Assembly (NCBI GenBank): GCA_051656125.1
Contig: JBOGBH010000052.1
Coordinates: 124,001-188,000, forward strand
Direction: 5' to 3'
Origin: CAMREV01 sp051656125
GTDB lineage: Bacteria > Bacillota_I > Bacilli_A > Mycoplasmatales > Mycoplasmoidaceae
Length of the DNA stretch: 64,000 nucleotides
The position numbers and the translations under genes were made by a program. The first letter of the stretch is position 1. Every line of letters begins with the position of its first letter. The notes below the pieces were generated by a model. The model searched no databases. It was not told the DNA's origin and saw only the letters and a program-made list of their open reading frames with translations. Below, piece by piece: positions 56,078 through 64,000 of the stretch.

Positions 56078-57013
56078 TTAAAAAGATTTTAGATTACTTA
56101 AAGTGTTATATGCACATCCATATAGCGCAGAATCATTGCCATGTTTTGATATCAAAATTTTTGTATATTTTATTAGTGAAAGATTTTTATTATCTTCTAA
56201 AATAGATTTAATGATATCCATTAAATCATTTCCTAATTTAGAAGGTCCGCCCCCAATAAATACAGCATCTGGATTAAGTGCATATATCATTACAACAATA
56301 TGATTCACTAATGGTGTTAATGAATCTTTTAATGATTTCATTACAAGTTTATCCTTTTTTTTAATTAGTGGAATAACTTTTTCAATTGAAAAATTTTTCG
56401 GATCTGATTTGTATAATTTTCCTAATTTTGAATTTTGTTTATTTTTTGCATTCAAAATTAAATTATTAGTAATTCCAGTGCCTGATGATACTGGTTCAAT
56501 ACAATGTTCATTTCCACAATTACATTTAACTTTTTTTTCTAGAAATGGACCATGTCCGAATTCCCCGGCAAACCCTACTGAACCTTCGTATATTTTTTTA
56601 TCTATAATAATTGCTCCACCAAGACCAGTTCCTATAGTATAAAAAATTACATTATTATATTTTAAATTTGATTTTCAATATTCTCCTAATGATGCTGCGT
56701 TTGCATCGTTAGTCACAAAAACTTTTTTGTCAGAGTATTTTTTACATTCATCGATTATTTTAAAATTTTTGTATCCTAGATTATATGCAGAAACAACCAT
56801 TTGTTTTTCTTTTGAAAAAAATCCTGGAATGCACATAGAAATTACTTCATAGCTTTCTTTAATGTTTTCATCAAAGTGTTTAAAAAGTCATTTCAATGAA
56901 TTACCTTTTTGAGTTTTGACAGCATTGTATTTTTTTAATATTTTTTTAGTATCAGAACTAATAATAGCAAATTTAGTTGTTGTTCCACCTATATCAATTG
57001 CAAGTATATTCAT
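56078..57013 (-). CDS. ROK-family sugar kinase, probably glucokinase
   Basis: A 311-aa kinase that phosphorylates glucose or a related hexose with ATP. NILAIDIGGTTTKFA is the phosphate loop, TIGTGLGGAIIIDKKIYEG the ROK signature, and CNCGNEHCIE the zinc-binding motif (CxCGxxxCxE), with GHGP carrying the zinc His. The C-terminus is open to IGGGPSKLG. AAAGGAGATAAT lies before the ATG. Which sugar is used cannot be told; N-acetylmannosamine kinase is the main alternative. Confidence 0.88.
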
Positions 57014-57023
57014 ATTATCTCCT

Positions 57024-58994
57024 TTATTCATTTTCTGCTTCAAAGATTAAATCTCTTAGATATGCAGCTCTTTCATATTCTTGATTTTTTGCAGCACTTT
57101 TCATTTGAATTTTTAAACCATTAATAAGTTGTTTTTTAGCTGCAGGGGTTTTCTTATGATCTTTTGATCTTCTTGAAAAATCAATTATTAAATTATCGTC
57201 TTTTGAAATATTCTCAATTGATCTAATAATAGTTTTGGGGGTTATATTGTGTTCTTTGTTAAAAGCCTCTTGAATCAATCTTCTTCTATTTGTTTCATCA
57301 ATTGCTTCTTTCATTGCAGGAGTTATTTTATCTGCAAACATATAAACAGTTCCTTTTGAATTTCTTGAAGCTCTTCCTATTGTTTGGATTAAAGATTTAG
57401 TATTTCTAAAAAGTCCTTGCTTATCTGCATCAATTATTATCACAGTTGAAACCTCTGGTAAATCTAAACCCTCTCTTAAAAGATTAATACCAATTACAAC
57501 ATCAAAAATACCCTTTCTTAATTGGTTAAGAATTGTAAGCCTTTCCATTGTTTTAATTTCATTGTGAAGAAATTGACACTTTATATTATTGTCCTTTAAA
57601 TATGCAGTTAATTCTTCAGCCATTCTAATCGTTAGAACTGTTATTAAAACTCTTTCATCTTTTGCTCTTGTTGATTTTATTAATTCTAAAACTTTAATAA
57701 TTTGATTTTCACTAGGAAGGATTTCAATTATAGGATCTAGTAATCCAGTCGGTCTAACTATTTGTTCAACAATATCTGAACTATCTTCTTTTTCTCATTC
57801 ACTTGGTGTTGCAGATACATAAATTACTTTATCTAATTTTTCATAAAATTCTTCAAATTTTAATGGTCTATTATCTGCGGATGATGGTAGTCTAAAACCA
57901 TATTCAATCAGATTCATTTTTCTTGATCTATCAGTATTGTGCATTCCATGAATTTGGGGAATCATTAAATGTGATTCATCAACTATAAGAATTCAATCAT
58001 CACCAAAATAATTAAAAAGTGTAAAAGGAGTTTCTCCTTCTTTTCTTGATTCTAAATGTCTTGAATAGTTTTCAATTCCAGAGCAATAACCTAATTCCTC
58101 TAAAGCATCCATATCATGATTAGTTCTTTCTTCTATTCTCTGAGCTTCAATCAATCTATTATTTTCTTTAAAGTATGCAATTCTTTCTTTAAGTTCCATT
58201 CTAATTGATGATAATCACTCTTTTGATTTAGTTGCATCAGAAATATATTCTTTTGCAGCAGGAAGAACAAAAAAGTCATATTTTTTAATTACTTTTTTAG
58301 TAATCGGGTCTATCTCAGCAATTTCCTCAATTTCTTCTCCAAAAAAAGAAAGCCGATAAATAAATTCATTTGAAAAAGGTGGAGAAACTTCCAAAATATC
58401 TCCTGTTATTTTAAATGTACCTGGTTTTTGATCTATATCGTTTCTCTCATAATTTAATCTAACAAGTTCACTTTTAAGTTCTGAATATTTAGTTTTGTCT
58501 TTTATACTAATAATAATTCTATTTTGCTTAAATTGTTCTGGTGATGATGAAGCATAAATAGCAGCAACAGAAGCTACAACAATTACGTCTTCTCTTTCTA
58601 CAAGTGAATTAAATGTTGAAACTCTTAATAATTCAATTTCTGAATTTGTAACAGAAGTTTTTTCAATATATGTATCGCTTTTTACTACGTAAGCTTCAGG
58701 TTGGTAAAAGTCGAAATAAGATACAAAATATTCAACTCTATTTTCTGGGAACAAATCTTTCAATTCCATATAAAGTTGCGCAGCTAAAGTTTTGTTCGGG
58801 GCAAGCACTAGTGCCTTTTTATTTAGTTGGCTAATTACATTAGCAACAGTGAATGTTTTTCCTGTTCCTGTAGCACCTAACAAAACTTGCTTTTTAATTC
58901 CTTTATTTACAAAGTTATCAACTAATTTTTTAACAGCGTTTGGTTGATCACCTTTTAAAGTTTTGTCTGTTTTAATTCTTATTGTATTATCCAT
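57024..58994 (-). CDS. uvrB: excinuclease ABC subunit B
   Basis: Damage-verifying helicase of nucleotide excision repair. The 656-aa protein has GATGTGKTFT (Walker A, 40-49), the beta-hairpin region YFVSYFDFYQPEAYV, helicase motifs to INLLREGLDLPE and QTIGRASRN, and the C-terminal UVR domain (KNQEYERAAYLRDLIFEAE) that contacts UvrC. UGA is Trp in three places. It lies 10 nt before the ROK kinase start. Confidence 0.97.
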
Positions 58995-59033
58995 ATTGAA
59001 CCTAGTAAAAAAATTATAAATAAAAAATTAAAT

Positions 59034-59067
59034 AAAAAAACACTTAAATTTAATTAAGTGTTTTTTT
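59034..59067. terminator. terminator after tRNA-Ser
   Basis: CACTTAA (59041-59047) pairs with TTAAGTG (59054-59060) between A and T runs, placed between the tRNA and uvrB. Confidence 0.8.
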
Positions 59068-59075
59068 ATTTAAAA

Positions 59076-59165
59076 TGGCGGATACTATGAGATTCGAACT
59101 CATGCGCCGGCAAGCCGACCTAACACCTTAGCAGGGTGCCCTCTTAACCACTTGAGTAAGTATCC
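59076..59165 (-). tRNA. tRNA-Ser (anticodon GCU)
   Basis: Acceptor stem GGATACT with AGTATCC, discriminator G and an encoded CCA. The anticodon GCT is at 59130-59132 within CCCTGCTAAGG; a long variable arm (TAGGTCGGCTTGCCGGC) and GTTCGAATC T-loop are present. The long variable arm and the codon make it a serine tRNA for AGU/AGC. Confidence 0.95.
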
Positions 59166-59251
59166 ATTTTTATTATTTCTTATTAAATATATCACAAATA
59201 AATATAATAATTTTTTGTTTTTAAGAAATAATAAAATTTTTAAAATGCTTA

Positions 59252-60706
59252 TTATCTGACTAGAGCAGAGATAATTCCAGAGCCTAATAAGAATAAAACT
59301 GAGATAGTAATTGTATCAATTATTGTTGTTAATAATGGTGAAGCCATTGAAGCAGGATCGATCTTAACTTTAACAGCTAAAATGGGAAGAATTGAACCAA
59401 CAAATTTTGAAAGCAAAATTGCTAATAATAATGCAAATGAAATTGCACATGAAATAATTGAAGAAAATTCCAAACTGCTTCATTTTATTTGTGGGTAATC
59501 AGATAAATCAATCGGAAAAATTTGGTAGTAAATCATTAATCTTAAAAAGTTAACAACAGCTAATGTTGCACCAATAGCTAAGGCAACCAAAAATTCTCTA
59601 TAAATTATTTTTTTATATTCTTTAATCCCAATATCTCCAATTGATAAACTACGAATAATGGAAGCTGCAGTTTGAGAACCAGCATTACCTGATGTTCCAG
59701 AAATAACTGGAATAATTGGAACTAATATTAATGTTGAAAGAGTTCCACTAGTTCAAGTATCAGCTAAACCTTGTAATTGTTCTAATGCAATAGATGTAAA
59801 TGTTGAAGCTATCATTAAAAGTATTAGTCATAAAATTCTTGATTTAAAAATATCAATAACTCTTGTTCTAGAATATGGTGTATCTAACTCATTAATACCA
59901 TACATTTTATAAATGTCTTCAGTAGTTCCTTCCTTTAAGGCACTAATAACGTCACTATCATCAATAAAACCAAGTAATACATCTTCTGAATTTACTACAG
60001 GAATTTCTTTTAAATCGTACTTTTGAAATAGAACTAATAAATTTTCAATTTTCTCATGATTGTTAATTGAAACAAATGCCTTATTCATTATTTTTTTTAT
60101 TTGAATATTTCTTTCTTTTCTTAAAAGAATGTCATAAATATAAATTTGGCCAACCAATTTTTTATTTCTATCTATTACATAAATGAAACCATTCAACTCT
60201 AAGTCTTCTTTATTATTTTCAATTATTTTAACTGCTTTTGAAATTGTTAAATCGCTATACAATTCAACAAAAGAAGAGTTCATAATGCTACCAACTTCTC
60301 CCTCTTCATATCTAGAAAGTTTAAGAAACTCTTCCCTAACATTAGGAGAAATTATAAATAAAGTTTTCTTAAATTCTTTTTTAGGAAGATTATCTAAAAT
60401 TTCATATAAATCATCAGATTCTAGATCATCAAATATTTCTTTAATTAATTTACTAGCGCTTTTTCTAATAACTTCTAATTTGTTGTCATAAGATAATGAA
60501 ATAAAAATTTCTCCAATTCTTATTTTGATTGCACAAAATAAAAAAAAGTTTAGTATTTCAAAATCATTTATGTTTTCAATCGACTCTATTAAAATATTTA
60601 TCGGTTTATTCTTAATTATTTTTTTAAGATTACGAGTATTTTTTTGAGCATAATTTTGTTGAATAATTTTTGAAAGAGAATGTATTTCTTTTTTATCTTG
60701 TTTCAT
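59252..60706 (-). CDS. mgtE: magnesium transporter MgtE
   Basis: Mg2+ channel, 484 aa. Order: N-terminal helical domain (1-140), CBS pair (about 150-270; FIYVIDRNKKLVGQIY and IPVVNSEDVLLGFID), then five membrane segments with the channel motif ISGTSGNAGSQTAASIIRSL and KIDPASMASPLLTTIIDT. The N- and CBS domains sense Mg2+ in the family. One UGA marks the start of the membrane part. It is followed on the same strand by 85 bases before the tRNA. Confidence 0.93.
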
Positions 60707-60723
60707 AAATTCTCCTTTTTAAA

Positions 60724-61338
60724 TTATCTAAGTATTATGTCTAATTCTTCATTTCTTTCTTTATTATTGCTTGGTAAAACATGTAAAAGTCCATTTAATG
60801 CATAACTTATGTTTCCATTAGTTTCACTCACAACAAAAACAAGAGCATCAGTTTTTTCACTTAAACCTATTGCAGCTCTATGTCTTGCACCATATTTAAC
60901 ATCTATTGTATTCTTTGTCATTGGTAAATAACTTGATATTGAAATTATTTTTCTATCTCTAATTATGATTGCGCCATCATGTAATGCTGATTTTTTATTT
61001 GAAAAAATTCCCATTACAAATTCAGGAGAAAATGTTCCGTTTATTTGATAACCACTTTGTTCATAAAATGATAAATCATCATTATTTTCTATTGCGATTA
61101 GAGCTCCTATTTTATGCTCACTCATTCTTCCAAGGGCATTTAATACAGACTCTCTGAATAAAATATTTAATCTTTCAGTCTCTTCATCTTCATCCTTGGA
61201 TTTTTTTCCAAGTTTTTTATTAATCTCACTTTCAGAATTTTTTCAAGTTCTAATTGTGAAATACAAGAGAATAAAAGAAATAATAACTAGGATAGCAAAG
61301 AAAATATAATATAGCACATTCGATATTTCGCTAGTCAT
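60724..61338 (-). CDS. cdaM: diadenylate cyclase, single membrane segment (CdaM type)
   Basis: Makes the second messenger c-di-AMP from two ATP. The 204-aa protein has the DAC motifs DGA (121-123) and RHRAAIG (152-158), with LGRMSEHKIGALIAIE before them. CdaA of most Firmicutes has three membrane segments; this one shows only one (about 10-30), like CdaM of Mycoplasma pneumoniae. UGA is Trp once. It lies 17 nt upstream of mgtE, on the same strand, so the two are probably cotranscribed. c-di-AMP usually controls ion and osmotic balance, which suits the neighbour. Confidence 0.93.
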
Positions 61339-61418
61339 GTCAACCTACAGTTTATAGTATTTTTTGGGTATCGAAAAATAAGAATTGCACTTATTTAAAA
61401 ACACTAGTATTCGATATT

Positions 61419-61815
61419 TGGTGGAGATGATGAGAATTGAACCCATTTCCACAATTGAACTTATAATAAAATCTACAGTTTAGTTTCATTAGATTTTCAC
61501 AATATATAAAATGAAACAAATATATAAGGTGATTTTTATTCCATGTTATTTTCACTTTATTTCTGGAATGGAAAATAAAGCTATCTATATTTTAAGATTA
61601 TAAATTCATAGACAATTTATAAAATTTTCAAAAATTTTATTAAGCAGTATATGCGAAATTTAATTGTTGGTTTTGGATAGCGTTTATTTCAAAAGCTGAA
61701 AGTTCAACGTTATCATTTGTTTTTTTGTTAGCATTTATTAAATACCTAGAGCTATAAGGGGCTTACCCCACTGCATTTAAGACTCGCTCAATCATGTCGA
61801 AACCTTGACATCCCC
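61419..61815 (-). ncRNA. ssrA: transfer-messenger RNA
   Basis: Rescues stalled ribosomes and tags unfinished proteins. The 5' end GGGGATGTCAAGGTTTCGAC and the 3' end CATCTCCACCA (CCA encoded) form the tRNA-like part. The reading frame begins at GCT (61732) and ends at TAA (61640): 30 codons, ANKKTNDN at the start and LNFAYTA at the end. Unlike most tags it does not end in ALAA, but in TA. Its TATACA box lies at 61823-61828, eight bases upstream. Confidence 0.93.
61640..61732 (-). other. tmRNA tag-peptide reading frame
   Basis: Thirty codons inside tmRNA, GCT to TAA. The tag has Asn/Gln-rich middle and a hydrophobic end (NFAYTA), which would be read by the Lon or ClpP/FtsH-type protease of the cell. 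Long for a tag, as in other mycoplasmas. Confidence 0.85.
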
Positions 61816-61822
61816 AAAACAT

Positions 61823-61828
61823 TGTATA
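61823..61828 (-). promoter_or_regulatory. -10 element of tmRNA
   Basis: TATACA on the minus strand, eight bases before the tmRNA 5' end. Confidence 0.45.
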
Positions 61829-61962
61829 AATAATTTAAAATCATCTATACACTATAAATAATAATACAAAAATTTATATATGATATATTTATTAAAAATA
61901 TTTTTAAATTTATATATAATGTATAATCTTTATATTAAAAATATTTTTAATAAAGGATTATT

Positions 61963-62835
61963 ATGAAAACAAAACTTATAATTGACAGTTCAACAATAGT
62001 TTCAAGAGATAATTTACCTCCTTTTGTTGAGGTTTTACCATTAGTGGTTATTGTAAATGACAACGGAAATGAAAAACCATTGGCAGATATAGATGAAATA
62101 AAAATTGATGAAATTAGAAATGAAATTGATGGAAGTAAAATATTTAAAACTTCTCAACCAATTATTGCATCAATGTATGACATAATTGAAAAAGACTATG
62201 ATAAATATGACAGAATAATAATTCATACAATTGCTAAAGGCATTTCAAGTACAATCGACACAATTAAAATGGTAATCAAAGAAGTTGATAAAGACAACAA
62301 AGTTATCTTGTTAGATGCTGGTAAAGTTTCATATGGTGGTTGAAGACTTAATTTAGAATTATTTGACCTTATTAAAAAAGATGTTAGTACAGAAGAAATT
62401 TTAAAGCAAGTAGATAGCTATGTAAAAAATCATGGCACTTTTTTCTTTTTAACAAATATTGATTTTTTAATTAAAGGCGGAAGATTATCAAACTTTAAAG
62501 GTTTTATAGCTAAGAAAATGGGATTAATAATTTCAATTTTCTGAAGAGACAATAAGTTGAAACCATTAGCTAAGGACAAATCAATTGTAAATTTATTCAA
62601 GAAATCAATTGAAAAGGAATTAGAATTTCATAATAAGAAATTAGAAGATGTTAAAGAAATCGTTTGTAACTACAACAAAGAAAAAGATCATGAAAAATTT
62701 AGTAGTCATCTTGAGCAAATAAAGAAAGACAACCCTAAAATAAATTTTGTTTTTGATACTGAATATAAAGTTCCAGGCGCAATCTTTGTTCATGTAGGAT
62801 CTGGTGGAATTTTCTTTGATGTATTCTTTAAATAA
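61963..62835 (+). CDS. DegV-family fatty-acid-binding protein
   Basis: A 290-aa cytosolic protein. IIDSSTIVSRDN, KTSQPIIASMYDIIEK, IIHTIAKGISSTIDTI and FLTNIDFLIKGGRLSNFKG are DegV hallmarks, with the Ser and Thr that bind the fatty-acid carboxylate. DegV (FakB) proteins present fatty acids to a kinase for phospholipid synthesis; the kinase is not in this window. AAAGGATTATT precedes the ATG; TATAAT lies near 61916. UGA is Trp twice. Confidence 0.9.
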
Positions 62836-62866
62836 AAAAATATCTTGTTATCAAGATATTTTTTTA
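62834..62866. terminator. bidirectional terminator between degV and apt
   Basis: ATATCTTG pairs with CAAGATAT, with A run on the left and T run on the right. Confidence 0.85.
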
Positions 62867-62870
62867 TTTA

Positions 62871-63389
62871 CTAAATTTTTATCATTGAGTAAAAGTCGCC
62901 TTCTAAAACTTCTTTATAGTTAATATTTAATATTGACATTAAATAAGCATGCCCAGCAATAATAGAGTTAGATTTTTCAATAAGATTTTCAATCGCTTTT
63001 GAAGTTCCGCCAGTGGCAATAATATCATCAACAATAACAACTCTTTTATTTTCTCCAATTGAATCCTTTTGAATTTGAAGTGTTGTGTTTCCATATTCTA
63101 ATTCATAATCTTCAGAATATAAATCACCCGGTAACTTACCTTTTTTTCTAACCATTACAAATGGCAAGTTCAATTCTAAAGCAATTGGTAATCCAAATAT
63201 GAATCCTCTTGCATCGGGCGCTACAATCACATCAGGATTCATAAGTTTAATAGCATTAGCCATTTCTTTAATAATGAATCTAACTTTGTCTGGCTCTTTA
63301 AGAATTGGAGAAATGTCTTTAAATACAATTCCCTTTTTCGGATAGTCATTATAATCTTTGATTGTTTCAATTATATTTTCTATTTTCAT
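62871..63389 (-). CDS. apt: adenine phosphoribosyltransferase
   Basis: Salvages adenine to AMP with PRPP. The 172-aa protein has YPKKGIVFKDISPIL, VAPDARGFIFG, and VVIVDDIIATGGTSKA (PRPP loop). The start MKIENIIETIKD has AGAGG before it; an in-frame ATG 24 nt upstream is less likely because this length is normal. It starts one base after the stop of the SecDF-like gene; secDF and apt are near each other in Firmicutes. Confidence 0.96.
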   Translation of the reverse strand: MKIENIIETIKDYNDYPKKGIVFKDISPILKEPDKVRFIIKEMANAIKLMNPDVIVAPDARGFIFGLPIALELNLPFVMVRKKGKLPGDLYSEDYELEYGNTTLQIQKDSIGENKRVVIVDDIIATGGTSKAIENLIEKSNSIIAGHAYLMSILNINYKEVLEGDFYSMIKI

Positions 63390-63390
63390 A

Positions 63391-64000
63391 TTAACCTCTA
63401 TGATTGATTCCAATAATTAATTGCTCATCAATTGAATCAAATTTATATGTTGTATTTGTGATATTGTCAATCACAATATTTTTAATGTATTTTTGTCTAA
63501 ATAATAATATCACATAGTAAATATATGCTGTAAATAGTAAAGTGAAAGGAAAACTAAATACTAAAGCAATTAAAATTGCTAAGAATGATCATAACAATGT
63601 TGTTGAAATAAATATCATTGATATTGAAATACTAAACACAACTATTAATAAAAGAGATATTCATAAATGCGATAAATTTAAAATGTTCTTTTCTAAGAAT
63701 AACTTTATTTGATCTTTGTCAAATATTTCTCTATTGCTAAATCTTGATTTAGTTGTTGAAATAAAGATAGTTGATAAAATGTTATTTAATAAGAAAATAA
63801 AAGTCATTGAATAGATAAAGTAGTTATCAATTGGAATGTATAAAATGTATTGGATTGCAGCAGAGAACAATGTTACTAGTGCTGTTGAAATAAAAATTGG
63901 TAAAACAGCAAACACTCCTAATCTAATTGCAGAATAAACTGCAATAAATCCAGCAGCTACTACAAGAGCAACTGTGTTAATTGAAGAAACCTGATTAATT
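63391..64000 (-). CDS. secDF: SecDF-like protein export membrane protein (5' part beyond window)
   Basis: C-terminal 203 codons of a membrane protein that continues past the window. The segments IAVYSAIRLGVFAVLPIFISTALVTLF and IPIDNYFIYSMTFIFLLNNILSTIF follow the SecF pattern (first a YxxxRxGxxA segment, then a D-N segment, then a charged loop and two final membrane segments). The SecF motif usually reads NDT-I-V-F-D-R; here it is LNNILSTIF, a strong change. UGA is Trp twice. Place next to apt supports the call. Other RND-type exporters are possible. Confidence 0.6.

Overview
This window is AT-rich chromosomal DNA from a mycoplasma (class Mollicutes). In almost every long gene TGA must be read as tryptophan: UGA codons fall at conserved Trp positions in ThrRS, LeuRS, LepA, RpsD and PdhC, and reading frames become full-length only with genetic code 4. 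The genome is reduced in the mycoplasma manner, with no cell-wall genes, short intergenic gaps and many start/stop overlaps. The species cannot be fixed from the sequence alone.

Layout. 1-8.8 kb: the end of a ttcA-like gene, then a minus-strand block (rpmF, a 50-aa membrane peptide, mnmG, rsmG, a Soj/ParA-like protein without Walker A, ffh), plus thrS and an MFS-type transporter. 8.9-17.2 kb: a large unknown surface protein and the pyruvate dehydrogenase operon (pdhA-B-C-D) ending in lplA, which can attach lipoate to PdhC. 17.2-25.4 kb: lepA, fmt, a Lys-rich membrane protein, rpsT, a two-gene ABC transporter, a 25-codon cysteine-rich peptide gene resembling a metallothionein, and leuS. 25.4-39.8 kb: a tandem, one-orientation array of about eleven paralogous modular lipoprotein genes with a truncated copy, a pseudogene and several decayed relics; most end in a near-identical palindromic terminator. 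39.9-51.6 kb: an alpha/beta hydrolase, a heterodimeric ABC exporter, transketolase, then an operon of a DEDDh exonuclease, two unknown proteins, cysS, rlmB and a SigH-like sigma factor. 51.6-64 kb: SRP RNA, topA, a degenerate DprA-like gene, upp, rpsD, a ROK sugar kinase, uvrB, tRNA-Ser(GCU), mgtE, a single-membrane-segment c-di-AMP synthase, tmRNA, a DegV protein, apt and the end of a SecDF-like gene.

How it fits together. Gene order keeps old Firmicutes neighbourhoods (mnmG-rsmG-soj; cysS-rlmB-sigH; dprA-topA; secDF-apt), and these identify several strongly diverged proteins. Translation and secretion genes dominate the flanks, and energy comes from pyruvate dehydrogenase and transketolase. 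The lipoprotein array is the accessory, fast-evolving part and probably a source of surface variation. Both tRNA synthetases that normally proofread (ThrRS, LeuRS) have damaged editing sites here, which suggests relaxed translational fidelity.

The points most worth a second look are the metallothionein-like peptide, the modular lipoprotein array with its shared terminators, the SigH-like factor, the eroded editing domains, and the degenerate DprA and Soj homologues. Functional calls rest on motifs read by eye; no database search was run.
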